From the NCBI RefSeq assembly GCF_043195095.1, contig NZ_JBAFWN010000009.1: a stretch of DNA of 64,000 nucleotides; one strand, given 5' to 3'. Below are positions 44,926 to 53,389 of the stretch, one piece after another. How positions within the stretch are numbered: position 1 is the first letter of the stretch; every line of letters starts with the position of its first letter. The stretch comes from NCEH01 sp043195095 (GTDB lineage Bacteria > Pseudomonadota > Alphaproteobacteria > Rhizobiales > Xanthobacteraceae). The notes under the pieces were generated by a model that was given only the letters and a program-made list of their open reading frames with translations, made no database searches and was not told where the DNA came from. Position numbers and translations under genes: made by a program.

Positions 44926-46581
44926 ATGGACGAAGTGTGCGGAGCCGAAGTGCTGGTGCGCAATCTCAAGGCGCAGGGCGTGCGGCATGTGTTCGGCATT
45001 CCCGGCGCGAAGGTGGACCGGGTCTATGATTGCCTGAACGGCTCGGGCATCGAGACGGTGGTCTGCCGGCACGAGCAGAACGCCGCCTTCATCGCCGCCG
45101 GCGTGGGCAAGATGACCGGCAAGGCCGGCGTGTGCCTCGTCACCTCCGGCCCCGGCTGCACCAATCTCGTCACGGGCTTTGCCACCGCCAATTCCGAAGG
45201 CATGCCGCTGGTGGGCCTCGGCGGCTCGGTGCCGCGCGCCGAGATTATGAAGCAGACCCACCAGAGCCTCGACACGGTCAATCTGTTCCGCCCGGTCACG
45301 CGCTATGCGGCCGAGATCGAGGCCGGCGAATCCATCGGCGAGATCCTCGCCAACGCCTTCCGCGCGGCGGAATCCGGCCGGCGCGGCGCGGCCTATGTCT
45401 CGCTGCCCAATGACGTGATGAACGAGCCGGCGCCGGACCTTGTGCTCACCCCCGCCCGCGTGCCGCGCCTCGGCGCCGCGCCGGAGGAGGAGATCACGGA
45501 GGCGGTGCGCCTGATCGAGGCCGCGCGCCTGCCGGTGCTGCTGCTGGGCATGGATGCGAGCCGCCCGGCCAATGCCGCCGCCGTGCGCGCGCTGCTCTCA
45601 GCCCATCCGCTCGCCACCGTGTGCACCTATCAGGGCGCCGGCGTGGTGCCGCGCGCGGCGCTGGATTGCTTCGGCGGGCGGGTCGGGCTGTTCCACAACC
45701 AGCCCTCGGACCGCCTGCTGGATGCCGCCGACCTGGTGATCGCCGTCGGCTATAATCCCATCGAATATGACGCGGGCCTGTGGAACGCCGGCAAGACCAG
45801 AGCGGTGATCCATATCGACCATGTGATCGCCGCCGTGGACATGGATTACCGCCCGGCGGTGGAATTGTATGGCGACATCGCCGCGACGCTTGCGCGGATC
45901 GCCGCCCTGTTGCCGCGCCGCCCGCGCCTCGTGCCCCATGCGGCGCTGGATGCGGCCCGGCGCGAGCTGGAAGAGGTGCGCGCGGCCGGCGCGCGGGAAG
46001 CCGGCATGCCGATGCATCCCTTGCGCATCATCGCCGACCTGCAACCCTTCATCACCGAGGACGTGACCCTCGCCCTCGACATCGGCTCTTTCTACATCTG
46101 GCATTCGCGCTATCTCTACAGCTTCCGCCCGGAGCAATTGCTCATTTCCAACGGCCAGCAGACCCTGGGCGTGGCGCTGCCCTGGGCGATTGCCGCTTGC
46201 CTTGCCCGGCCGAACGACAAGGTGCTCTCGGTCTCCGGCGACGGCGGCTTCCTGTTCTCCGCCCAGGAGCTGGAAACGGCGGTGCGCCTCAAGTGCAATT
46301 TCGTGCACATGATCTGGCGCGACGGCAGCTACAACATGGTCGCGTTCCAGGAGCTGATGAAATACCAGCGCCATTCCGGCATTACCTTCGGCCCGATCGA
46401 CACGGTGAAATATGCCGAGGCGTTCGGCGCCACCGGCTTCCGCGTGGAACATGCCGACCAGTTCGTGCCGATCCTGCGAAAGGCCATGGAAACGCCGGGG
46501 CCGGTGCTGATCGACATTCCGGTGGACTATCGCCACAACATCGCGCTTGGCGCCGCCATGCACGACAATGTCGTCTCGTAA
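44926..46581 (+). CDS. alsS: acetolactate synthase, catabolic AlsS type
   Basis: A 551-residue thiamine diphosphate enzyme that condenses two pyruvates to acetolactate. Seen are the N-terminal catalytic Glu region VVCRHEQNAAFIAAGVGKMT, the GPGCTNLVTG motif, the central dehydrogenase-fold domain, and the ThDP/Mg motif GDGGFLFSAQELETAV (from about residue 437) ending in WRDGSYNMV. Sequence style and the downstream decarboxylase gene (12-base gap) point to the FAD-independent catabolic AlsS/BudB type, not the biosynthetic IlvB. GGGGAAG precedes the ATG. No AlsR-type regulator is adjacent. Confidence 0.9.
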   Translation: MDEVCGAEVLVRNLKAQGVRHVFGIPGAKVDRVYDCLNGSGIETVVCRHEQNAAFIAAGVGKMTGKAGVCLVTSGPGCTNLVTGFATANSEGMPLVGLGGSVPRAEIMKQTHQSLDTVNLFRPVTRYAAEIEAGESIGEILANAFRAAESGRRGAAYVSLPNDVMNEPAPDLVLTPARVPRLGAAPEEEITEAVRLIEAARLPVLLLGMDASRPANAAAVRALLSAHPLATVCTYQGAGVVPRAALDCFGGRVGLFHNQPSDRLLDAADLVIAVGYNPIEYDAGLWNAGKTRAVIHIDHVIAAVDMDYRPAVELYGDIAATLARIAALLPRRPRLVPHAALDAARRELEEVRAAGAREAGMPMHPLRIIADLQPFITEDVTLALDIGSFYIWHSRYLYSFRPEQLLISNGQQTLGVALPWAIAACLARPNDKVLSVSGDGGFLFSAQELETAVRLKCNFVHMIWRDGSYNMVAFQELMKYQRHSGITFGPIDTVKYAEAFGATGFRVEHADQFVPILRKAMETPGPVLIDIPVDYRHNIALGAAMHDNVVS

Positions 46582-46593
46582 GCGGAGCCACCC

Positions 46594-47442
46594 ATGCCGA
46601 CCCTGACTTGCGAGATTTCCCAATCGCTCTCGACCGCGCTTGAGGCCGCCGCCGCGGCGAGCGGTGAGACGGTCTCCCACATCGTCTCGCGCGCGCTCGC
46701 CGATACGCTCCAGGTGGACCACGGCACGCTGTTCCAGGTCTCCACCTCCGGGGCGCTGGTGGAAGGGCTGTTCCAGGGCGTGGTCTCGGTGGGCACGCTG
46801 CGCGAGCACGGGGATTTCGGGCTCGGCACCTTCGTCGATCTGGACGGCGAGATGATCGCGCTCGACGGCGCCTTCTTCCAGATGCGGGGCGACGGCTCCA
46901 TCCGCCGCGCGGAAGATACCCAGCAGGTGCCGTTCGCCATCGTCACCCATTTTTCGCCCGAGGCGCCGGTGACGCTGGCGCCGTTCGCCTCCATCCACGA
47001 CCTGGTGGCGCAGCTCGACGCGCTGCGGCACACGGACAATGTGTTCTTCGCCGTGCGGCTCTCGGGGCACTTCGCGCGGGTGCACAATCGCGTCGCCTGC
47101 AAGGCCGGCGCCCATGAAACCTTGGTTCAGGCGACGTCCCATCAGGCGGAGTTCGAATGCCGCGACGTGGACGGCACCATGATCGGCTTCTGGACGCCCT
47201 CTTATGCCAAGGGCCTCGGCGTGCCCGGCTGGCATGTGCATTTCCTCAGCGACGACCATCGCTTCGGCGGCCATGTGCTGGATTGCGCGGGCGAGGCCAT
47301 CACGCTCGCCCTGGAGCGGATCGAGGATTTCCGCATCGCGATTCCCGAGAGTGCGGATTTCCTCGCCGCCGACCTTTCCGGCGACACCACCCAGGCCCTC
47401 GACACGGCGGAGCGGGTGCAGAAGCCCGCCCCGACCGCCTGA
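46594..47442 (+). CDS. alsD: acetolactate decarboxylase with ribbon-helix-helix-like N-terminus
   Basis: A 282-residue protein. Residues 45-275 are a full AlsD/BudA zinc enzyme (LFQVSTSGALVEGLFQG, FGLGTFVDLDGEM, and the zinc ligands in GWHVHFLSDDHRFGGH). It turns acetolactate into acetoin. Residues 1-42 are extra compared with classical AlsD and look like a ribbon-helix-helix unit: a strand (TLTCEIS), helix (LSTALEAAAAASG) and helix (TVSHIVSRALADTL). That unit normally binds DNA as a dimer, so it could give autoregulation or dimerisation; both are inference. Confidence 0.88.
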   Translation: MPTLTCEISQSLSTALEAAAAASGETVSHIVSRALADTLQVDHGTLFQVSTSGALVEGLFQGVVSVGTLREHGDFGLGTFVDLDGEMIALDGAFFQMRGDGSIRRAEDTQQVPFAIVTHFSPEAPVTLAPFASIHDLVAQLDALRHTDNVFFAVRLSGHFARVHNRVACKAGAHETLVQATSHQAEFECRDVDGTMIGFWTPSYAKGLGVPGWHVHFLSDDHRFGGHVLDCAGEAITLALERIEDFRIAIPESADFLAADLSGDTTQALDTAERVQKPAPTA

Positions 47443-47463
47443 AGCATCCCCGGTCAGGACGTG

Positions 47464-47486
47464 AGCCGCTCAGGGCGTGAGCGGCT
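47464..47486. terminator. bidirectional hairpin between alsD and DUF427 gene
   Basis: AGCCGCTCA and TGAGCGGCT are perfect 9-bp arms around GGGCG, between convergent genes. The stop codon of the DUF427 gene (47470-47472) lies inside the stem, so the hairpin serves as coding end and probable terminator at once. Confidence 0.55.
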
Positions 47487-47856
47487 TGTCCTCGATGGAA
47501 TCCACCCGGTCGGGATAGAAGGCCAAGTGGCCGGCGATCTCGGCCACCGCGGGGTACGGCGTCTCATAGGTCCACACCGCATTGTCCGCCCGCGCGCCGC
47601 CGCCGGGAATGCTGAAATAGGCGCACTCGCCCTTATAGGGGCAATAGGTGGCGTGATCGGTGCGCGCGAGCGCCGTCATGTCCACATCCTTGCGGGGAAT
47701 ATAGGCGACCGCGGGATAAGACGCCTCGCGCAGCATGAGCGCCGCGCGCGTATCGGCGATCACCCGCCCGCCGGCGGAAACCACGATCCGCCCGGGATGG
47801 CGCGCCACGGTGATGGGATGGTCGGGACCGGGCTGCTTCACGCTACGTTCTGCCAT
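47470..47856 (-). CDS. DUF427 domain protein
   Basis: A 128-residue beta-rich protein with the DUF427 signatures RIVVSAGGRVIADT, YIPRKDVDMTAL, CPYKGECAYFSI, an NAVWTYETPYPAVAEIAGHL segment and a FYPDRVD ending. The family is of unknown function; some members bind nucleotide-like ligands. ATG 47856 has GGGAG upstream; the in-frame stretch before it has no better start. Confidence 0.8.
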   Translation of the reverse strand: MAERSVKQPGPDHPITVARHPGRIVVSAGGRVIADTRAALMLREASYPAVAYIPRKDVDMTALARTDHATYCPYKGECAYFSIPGGGARADNAVWTYETPYPAVAEIAGHLAFYPDRVDSIEDKPLTP

Positions 47857-47886
47857 GGGATGGGCTCCCTCGTTTCGACGCCATCC

Positions 47887-47911
47887 TAGAGCCTGACGCG
47901 GCCAGGCTCTA
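47887..47911. other. hairpin upstream of DUF427 gene
   Basis: TAGAGCCTG and CAGGCTCTA are perfect 9-bp arms around seven bases, 31 bases outside the DUF427 start. It could be an operator or part of a dispersed repeat. The 358-base gap (47857-48214) holds only this hairpin and the parS site further on; I see no gene in it. Confidence 0.4.
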
Positions 47912-48065
47912 AACACGAGTGAGAGACCGCCATCGCAGCCTGAATCCGGCGTCTCGCCCGGGGCGGATTCATTCGTGGCGCTTCATGCGCCCGAACCTGC
48001 GGTTTGGTGTGCGGTCAAGGGGCGGAGAAGCGCCACGAAACCGCTGTTCGTCTGCGCGAAGTCCT

Positions 48066-48081
48066 TGTTTCACGTGAAACA
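48066..48081. other. parS centromere site (ParB-binding palindrome)
   Basis: TGTTTCACGTGAAACA is a perfect 16-bp palindrome identical to the universal chromosomal parS consensus. ParB nucleates here, spreads, loads SMC/condensin and acts with ParA to segregate the origin region. It is intergenic, 134 bases before the alpha/beta hydrolase gene. parS sites normally cluster near the replication origin, so this part of the chromosome is probably origin-proximal. No second exact copy was found in the window, and parA/parB themselves are not here. Confidence 0.92.
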
Positions 48082-48214
48082 TTTGGCGCCCAACGCCCGC
48101 CGTCGCAAGCTTTGGCGGGACAGAAAATCACGCAGGCGCGCCTTTCTCCCGGTGCACGGTCCATAATGCCGTCAGCCCGCCGATTCGACCGGGCCTGCCG
48201 GGAGAGACAACAAC

Positions 48215-49678
48215 ATGCGCCCGTGGGTGATGAAGGCGGTGCGAGCGCTGGTGATCGTGCTCGGCGTGGTGGCGCTGGTGCTGTTCGCGGGGCGGGCGCT
48301 GGATTCCCTGCGCGGCCCGCCGCTGGAGCCGTGGCATACTTTCGTACCGAAGGAACTCAGCATCGCCGAACTCGACCGCGCCGACTGGTCGGCCTATCTC
48401 GCCGCCGAGCAGCGCCTGTTCGACAGCGTGCGCACCGAGGTGACCGACAAGCTGCCGCCCCGCGACCGCGTCGCCTCCGACCGCTATTTCGCGCAAAGCC
48501 CCATCTATCCCGGCCGTTTCGCGCAGGATTTCAACCGCTCCTTCGTGCTGGAGCCGGACGGGCCGGTGCGCGGCGTCGCGGTGCTGCTGCACGGCCTCAC
48601 CGATTCCCCCTACAGCCTGCGCCATGTGGCGCGGCGCTATGCGGCCTCCGGCTTCGTGGCGCTCTCGATCCGCCTGCCCGGCCACGGCACCGTGCCGGGC
48701 GGCCTGACGGTGGCGGAATGGCCGGACTGGCTTGCTGCCACCCGCCTCGCCATGCGCGAGGCCAAGCGCCGGGCCGGGCCGAACCTGCCGATCCACCTGG
48801 TGGGCTATTCCAACGGCGCCGCGCTCGCGCTGAAATATTCCCTGGACGCCCTCGACACGCCGGAGCTGCCGCGCGCGGAAAAGATCGTCGTGGTCTCGCC
48901 CATGGTGGGGATTACGCCGTTTGCCCGCTTCGCTGGCCTCGCGGCGATCCCGGCGGTGCTGCCGCCGTTCGCGAAGGCCGCGTGGCTGAACCTGCTGCCG
49001 GAGTTCAACCCGTTCAAGTACAATTCCTTTCCGGTCAAGGCGGCGCAGGAATCCTTCCGCCTGACCCAGGTGCTCCAGGATGCGATCCGCGCCCATCTGC
49101 GCGACGGCCGGCTAGAGGGAATGCCGCCCGTGCTCGCCTTCCAGTCGATCCTCGACCATACGGTGAGCACGCGGGCCGTCATCGACACCCTGTTCGCCGC
49201 CTTGCCCACCAATGGCAGCGAACTGGTGCTGTTCGACGTGAACCGCAATTCCACCTTCGCGCCATTCTTCTCCGCCGACTCCGATACCGCCTTGGACCGC
49301 CTGCTGCCGCGGGCGCCGCGCCCCTATCGCACGGCGGTGATCGCCAATATCTCGCCCGCCACCGCCGAGGCCGAGGAGCGCCTGAGCGAAGCGGGAGCAA
49401 GCGGGGAAACACGCCGCCCGCTCGGCCTGTCCTATCCACGCGAGATCTATTCGCTCTCCCATATCGCCTTGCCCTTCCCGCTCGAGGACGGCCTTTACGG
49501 GCTGCGACCGGACCCGGCGGATGATTTCGGCATCCAGCTCGGCACCATGGCCCCCCATGGCGAATATGGCGCGCTGGATGTGGGCGTGGACATGCTGCTG
49601 CGTGTCTCCTCCAATCCGTTTGTTCCCTATATGCTGGAGCGCATCGGCGCCGGCCTGCCCGCCGCCGCGCCGCGCTGA
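48215..49678 (+). CDS. membrane-anchored alpha/beta hydrolase
   Basis: A 487-residue protein with an N-terminal signal anchor (about 7-26, VMKAVRALVIVLGVVALVLF) and a serine-hydrolase domain. The domain has VAVLLHGLTDSPYSLRHVA (121-139, oxyanion HG), RLPGHG, nucleophile Ser199 in GYSNG, and a late Asp/His pair (FQSILDHTV). The catalytic part is probably periplasmic. It resembles lysophospholipase/carboxylesterase-type hydrolases; substrate unknown. GGGAGAG precedes the ATG. Confidence 0.78.
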   Translation: MRPWVMKAVRALVIVLGVVALVLFAGRALDSLRGPPLEPWHTFVPKELSIAELDRADWSAYLAAEQRLFDSVRTEVTDKLPPRDRVASDRYFAQSPIYPGRFAQDFNRSFVLEPDGPVRGVAVLLHGLTDSPYSLRHVARRYAASGFVALSIRLPGHGTVPGGLTVAEWPDWLAATRLAMREAKRRAGPNLPIHLVGYSNGAALALKYSLDALDTPELPRAEKIVVVSPMVGITPFARFAGLAAIPAVLPPFAKAAWLNLLPEFNPFKYNSFPVKAAQESFRLTQVLQDAIRAHLRDGRLEGMPPVLAFQSILDHTVSTRAVIDTLFAALPTNGSELVLFDVNRNSTFAPFFSADSDTALDRLLPRAPRPYRTAVIANISPATAEAEERLSEAGASGETRRPLGLSYPREIYSLSHIALPFPLEDGLYGLRPDPADDFGIQLGTMAPHGEYGALDVGVDMLLRVSSNPFVPYMLERIGAGLPAAAPR

Positions 49679-49710
49679 GCCATCGCGCGAGCCGACCAGG
49701 AAGATCTTCC

Positions 49711-51303
49711 ATGCGCGATTTCGAGACCCCGGGCCGCTCTCTCGTCATGGCCACGCAGGGCATGGCCGCCACCTCCCATCCGCTCTCCAGCCTGGTCGCG
49801 CTCGACGTGCTGCAGGCCGGCGGCAATGCCATGGACGCGGCGATCGCCGCCTGCGCCGTGCAGGGCGTTGTGGAGCCGGGCTCCACCGGGATCGGCGGCG
49901 ATTGTTTCGCGCTCTATGCGCCACGGGGCGGCGATCAGGTGATCGCCTTCAACGGCTCGGGCCGCTGCCCGCAGGCGGCCGCGCCGGGCTTCTTCGCCGA
50001 GCGCGGATTTGGCGAGATCCCGCGCCACTCGCCCCATGCGGTCAACGTGCCCGGCGCGGTGGACGCCTGGGAGCGCCTGGCGCAAGACCACGGCACCTGG
50101 CCGCTCAGCCGGCTGCTGGCGCCGGCGATCCGCCTCGCCGGCGAAGGCTATGCCGTGGCGCCGCGCGTCAGCCGGGACTGGTACGAGCAGACCGCTTTGC
50201 TGGCGCGCGACGAGGCGGCGCGGCGCATCTTCCTGCCCGGCGGCGCGGCGCCCCTGGCGGGCACGCGCCATGTCCAGGGCGAGCTGGCGCAGACCCTGAC
50301 CCGGATCGCCGAGGGTGGCAGCAAGGCCTTCTACGAAGGCGCGGTCGCGCAGGACATGGTCGAATGCCTGCGCGCCCGCGGCGGCCTCCACACGCTGGAG
50401 GATTTCGCCGAGACGCGCGGCACCTACGTCACCCCCATCAAGACCGCCTATCGCGGGTTCGAGGTCCATGAGTGCCCGCCCAACGGGCAGGGTATCATCG
50501 CGCTGCTGCTGCTCAACATTCTCTCGCGCTGCGACGCCACGGGCGATCCCCTTTCCGCCGAACGCCTGCATATGGAGATCGAGGCCGCGCGCCTCGCCTA
50601 TTCGGTCCGCGACGCGGTGGTCGCCGATCCCGAGCACAGCACGGTGCCGGTGGACTATCTGCTCTCCGACGCCCTGGCCTGTGAACTGCACGGCCTGATC
50701 CGGCCCGAGGCCCGCCAGGAGCCGCTGCCGGCGGTGGAGATGCCGGCGCACAAGGACACGGTCTATATCGTGGTCGTGGACAAGGACCGGAACGTCGCGA
50801 GCTTCATCAATTCCATCTTCTCGCCGTTCGGCAGCGGCCTCGTGAGCCCGAGGACCGGCGTGCTGTTCAACAATCGCGGCCAGGGCTTCACGCTGAAAGC
50901 GGGGCACCCCAACGCCATCGGTCCGTCCAAGCGGCCGATGCACACCATCATTCCCGGCCTGCTCACCCGCGCCGGCAAGGTGGCCATGGGATTTGGCGTG
51001 ATGGGTGGGCAATATCAGGCGCTTGGCCACGCCCATTTCCTCACCAAGGTGTTCGACTACGGCCTCGATCTGCAAAGCGCCATCGACCTGCCCCGCGTGT
51101 CGCCCCTGTTCGGCACGGACGCGGTGGAGGTGGAAGGCAGCATGCCGCAGCCGGCGCAGGACGGGTTACGCCGTCTGGGCCACCGGATCGTGCGGCCCGC
51201 CCGCCCCATCGGCGGCGCCCAGGCGATCTGGATCGACTGGGAAAATGGCGTGCTGACGGGCGCCTCAGATCCACGCAAGGACGGTTGCGCCCTGGGCTAT
51301 TGA
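49711..51303 (+). CDS. gamma-glutamyltransferase family protein
   Basis: A 530-residue Ntn-hydrolase of the gamma-glutamyltranspeptidase family. N-terminal signatures are VLQAGGNAMDAAIAACAV and EPGSTGIGGDCFALY. The expected self-cleavage site and nucleophile is Thr350 in HKDTVYIVVVDKDRNVASFI, and PSKRPMHTIIPGL follows. No signal peptide is evident, so it is likely cytosolic, unlike classical periplasmic Ggt; several such proteins act as amidohydrolases (for example on oxamate). It starts 32 bases after the hydrolase stop. Confidence 0.85.
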   Translation: MRDFETPGRSLVMATQGMAATSHPLSSLVALDVLQAGGNAMDAAIAACAVQGVVEPGSTGIGGDCFALYAPRGGDQVIAFNGSGRCPQAAAPGFFAERGFGEIPRHSPHAVNVPGAVDAWERLAQDHGTWPLSRLLAPAIRLAGEGYAVAPRVSRDWYEQTALLARDEAARRIFLPGGAAPLAGTRHVQGELAQTLTRIAEGGSKAFYEGAVAQDMVECLRARGGLHTLEDFAETRGTYVTPIKTAYRGFEVHECPPNGQGIIALLLLNILSRCDATGDPLSAERLHMEIEAARLAYSVRDAVVADPEHSTVPVDYLLSDALACELHGLIRPEARQEPLPAVEMPAHKDTVYIVVVDKDRNVASFINSIFSPFGSGLVSPRTGVLFNNRGQGFTLKAGHPNAIGPSKRPMHTIIPGLLTRAGKVAMGFGVMGGQYQALGHAHFLTKVFDYGLDLQSAIDLPRVSPLFGTDAVEVEGSMPQPAQDGLRRLGHRIVRPARPIGGAQAIWIDWENGVLTGASDPRKDGCALGY

Positions 51304-51418
51304 GGGCTCCCGGCACGCTCCCGCACGCTCCCTGGCGACGGCATGGGATACCTGCGCCCCCAGGCGCGGCGCGATGCCGTGCGCGCCAAGGCTCACCGGC
51401 CCGCCGGCACCCCTGCGA

Positions 51419-51432
51419 TCACACCCGTGTGA
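51419..51432. promoter_or_regulatory. 14-bp palindrome upstream of first SigF-type promoter
   Basis: TCACAC and GTGTGA are perfect arms around CC, ending four bases before the -35 element at 51437. A second inverted repeat (ATTGA and TCAAT around seven bases, 51468-51484) lies around the expected transcription start. Either could bind an additional regulator of this operon. Confidence 0.4.
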
Positions 51433-51436
51433 GCGT

Positions 51437-51462
51437 GTAACGAACCCCCGCGCCTCCACGAA
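51437..51462 (+). promoter_or_regulatory. predicted SigF/ECF16-type promoter P1
   Basis: GTAACG (51437-51442), exactly 16 bases, CGAA (51459-51462). The same -35, spacing and -10 occur at 55581-55606, and the bases next to the hexamers also agree (GTAACGA then CCC; CGAAT then CC). The Caulobacter SigF promoter, as I recall it, is GTAACC-N16-CGAA. It points at the five-gene operon starting at 51505. A SigF-like sigma gene lies 10 kb away. Confidence 0.7.
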
Positions 51463-51504
51463 TACCGATTGATAGCTGTTCAATTGATCGAGAAATAAAC
51501 CTGG

Positions 51505-52653
51505 ATGGACGACCGGCACGTTCCCTCTCTGACGCGGCGCACGCTCGCCGCGAGCGCGCTGGGCGCTGGCGATCCGGCGACGCGCGGGCTCACCCCGCCG
51601 ATCCATGTCGCGACCACCTTCATCCGCGACGCGGACAATGGCTATAGCACCGGCTTCGTCTATGGCCGGTCGGACAACAAATCCATCCATCAGGCCGAGG
51701 CGCTGATCGCCGAGCTGGAGCATGCCAGCGAAGCGATGATGTTCAGTTCCGGCATGGCGGCGGCGACGGCTGTGTTCCTGTCGCTCGCGCCGACCCATGT
51801 CGTCGCCCCAACCGTCATGTATTGGGGCCTGCGCCAATGGCTCCAGGAGCTTGCGCGCTACGGCCACGAGGTCAGCTTCGTCGACATGTCGGACCTCGAG
51901 GCGGTCCGCGCGGCGATCGTCCCGGGAAAGACCGGACTGGTCTGGATCGAGACCCCCAGCAACCCGCTGTGGACCATCACCGACATTCGCGCGGTCTGCG
52001 CCATCGCCCATCTCGCCGGCGCTATGGTCTGCGCGGATTCCACGGTTTCGACCCCGATCCTCAGCCAGCCGCTCGATTGCGGGTGTGACCTCGTCGTGCA
52101 TTCGGCGACCAAATATCTGAACGGCCACTCCGACGTGGTCGCGGGCGTGGTCGCGACGGCGCGCGTGGATGCGGCGTGGTCGCGAATTCATGACATCCGG
52201 CGGCACCATGGTGCGTTTCTGAGCCCCTTCGACGCGTTCCTGCTGCTGCGCGGCTTGCGCACGCTCGACATGCGGGTCCTTGAGCAGAGCAAGACTGCGA
52301 GCCTACTGGCCGGGCGCCTCGCGGTTCATCCCGCGATCCGGGCGGTCCTTTATCCCGGCCTTGCTGATCATCCCGGCCATGCCATCGCGGTGCGGCAGAT
52401 GAGCGGCGGCTTCGGCGGCATGCTCTCGATCCGCCTGGCCGATCGCGACCAGGCCATCGCGGTCGCGGCCCACGTCCGGCTGTGGCGCCGCGCCACCTCG
52501 TTCGGCGGGGTGGAGAGCCTGATCGAGCACCGGGCCTCCATCGAGGGCGTAGACTCGCCCTGTCCCGAGGATCTGCTGCGCCTCTCGGTGGGATTGGAAG
52601 ATCCGGAGGATCTCTATCGCGATCTTCTCCAGGCGCTGACGGTGGTGATCTGA
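51505..52653 (+). CDS. Cys/Met-metabolism PLP-dependent enzyme (MetB/MetC family)
   Basis: A 382-residue enzyme of the cystathionine beta-lyase/gamma-synthase fold. Cofactor features are YGR at 53-55, SSGMAAATA (81-89), Asp178 in CADSTVSTP and the Schiff-base Lys203 in HSATKYLNGHSD. It carries out elimination or replacement at the beta or gamma carbon of sulfur amino acids; the exact reaction cannot be told. It has no good Shine-Dalgarno site but follows promoter P1 by about 40 bases. It heads a tightly packed operon of sugar-handling genes, an unusual setting for this family. Confidence 0.85.
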   Translation: MDDRHVPSLTRRTLAASALGAGDPATRGLTPPIHVATTFIRDADNGYSTGFVYGRSDNKSIHQAEALIAELEHASEAMMFSSGMAAATAVFLSLAPTHVVAPTVMYWGLRQWLQELARYGHEVSFVDMSDLEAVRAAIVPGKTGLVWIETPSNPLWTITDIRAVCAIAHLAGAMVCADSTVSTPILSQPLDCGCDLVVHSATKYLNGHSDVVAGVVATARVDAAWSRIHDIRRHHGAFLSPFDAFLLLRGLRTLDMRVLEQSKTASLLAGRLAVHPAIRAVLYPGLADHPGHAIAVRQMSGGFGGMLSIRLADRDQAIAVAAHVRLWRRATSFGGVESLIEHRASIEGVDSPCPEDLLRLSVGLEDPEDLYRDLLQALTVVI

Positions 52654-52654
52654 C

Positions 52655-53389
52655 ATGACACACGCACATAAGGCGACACCATCGGTCGCGGTCGCCATCA
52701 TCTGCAAGACGCCGACCCCCGGCCGCTCGAAGACGCGCCTCTCGCCGCCCCTGCGGCCCGAGGATTGTGCCGGCATCTCGGCCTGTTTCATCCAGGACCT
52801 CTCGGCGACCATCGAAAGCCTTACGGGCACCGGGCGGGCGGAGGGCTATGCCGTCTACACGCCGGCGGGATCGGAAGCGCAATTGCGGGCCCTGCTGCCG
52901 GAAGATTTCGGCCTCGTGCTACAGGCCGACGGCGATTTCGGCGTGCGCCTGGAGACCGGGATCAACGATCTGCTGGCGGCGGGACATGCCGGGGCGATCG
53001 TGATCAATTCCGACAGCCCCACCTTGCCACGCGCGATCCTCGACGCGGCGGTGGAGGCGGCGCTGCGCGGCGACAATCTCGTCCTCAGCCCCGCGCTCGA
53101 TGGCGGATATACGCTGATCGGCCTGTCGCGGCCGCATCCCCATCTGTTCGTCGACATCGCCTGGAGCACCCCGGCTGTTTATGAGCAAACGCTTGAGCGG
53201 GCCCGCGCGATCGACCTGCCGGTGATCGCGCTCGCGCCCTGGTACGACGTGGACGACGCGGCCTCCTATGCGCTACTGGAGCGCGAATTGGCCGGCACGC
53301 GTCCGCCGTTCGCCACCGGCCCGCTCCAGGGCGCGCCCCGGACGGCGGCTTTCGTGCGGCAGCGGCGCGAAGCGCTGGTGGCGTCATGA
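52655..53389 (+). CDS. DUF2064/TIGR04282-like GT-A transferase
   Basis: A 244-residue GT-A fold protein of the DUF2064 family. It has VAIICKTPTPGRSKTRLSPP (18-31 region, a nucleotide-binding loop like that of nucleotidyltransferases), LQADGDFGVRLETGI, VINSDSPTLP and LDGGYTLIGLSRP. The family is annotated as glycosyltransferases of arsenosugar-type clusters, but experimental support is thin, and nucleotidyl transfer is an alternative. One base after the PLP gene and overlapping the GT2 gene by four, so it is firmly in the operon. Confidence 0.8.
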   Translation: MTHAHKATPSVAVAIICKTPTPGRSKTRLSPPLRPEDCAGISACFIQDLSATIESLTGTGRAEGYAVYTPAGSEAQLRALLPEDFGLVLQADGDFGVRLETGINDLLAAGHAGAIVINSDSPTLPRAILDAAVEAALRGDNLVLSPALDGGYTLIGLSRPHPHLFVDIAWSTPAVYEQTLERARAIDLPVIALAPWYDVDDAASYALLERELAGTRPPFATGPLQGAPRTAAFVRQRREALVAS

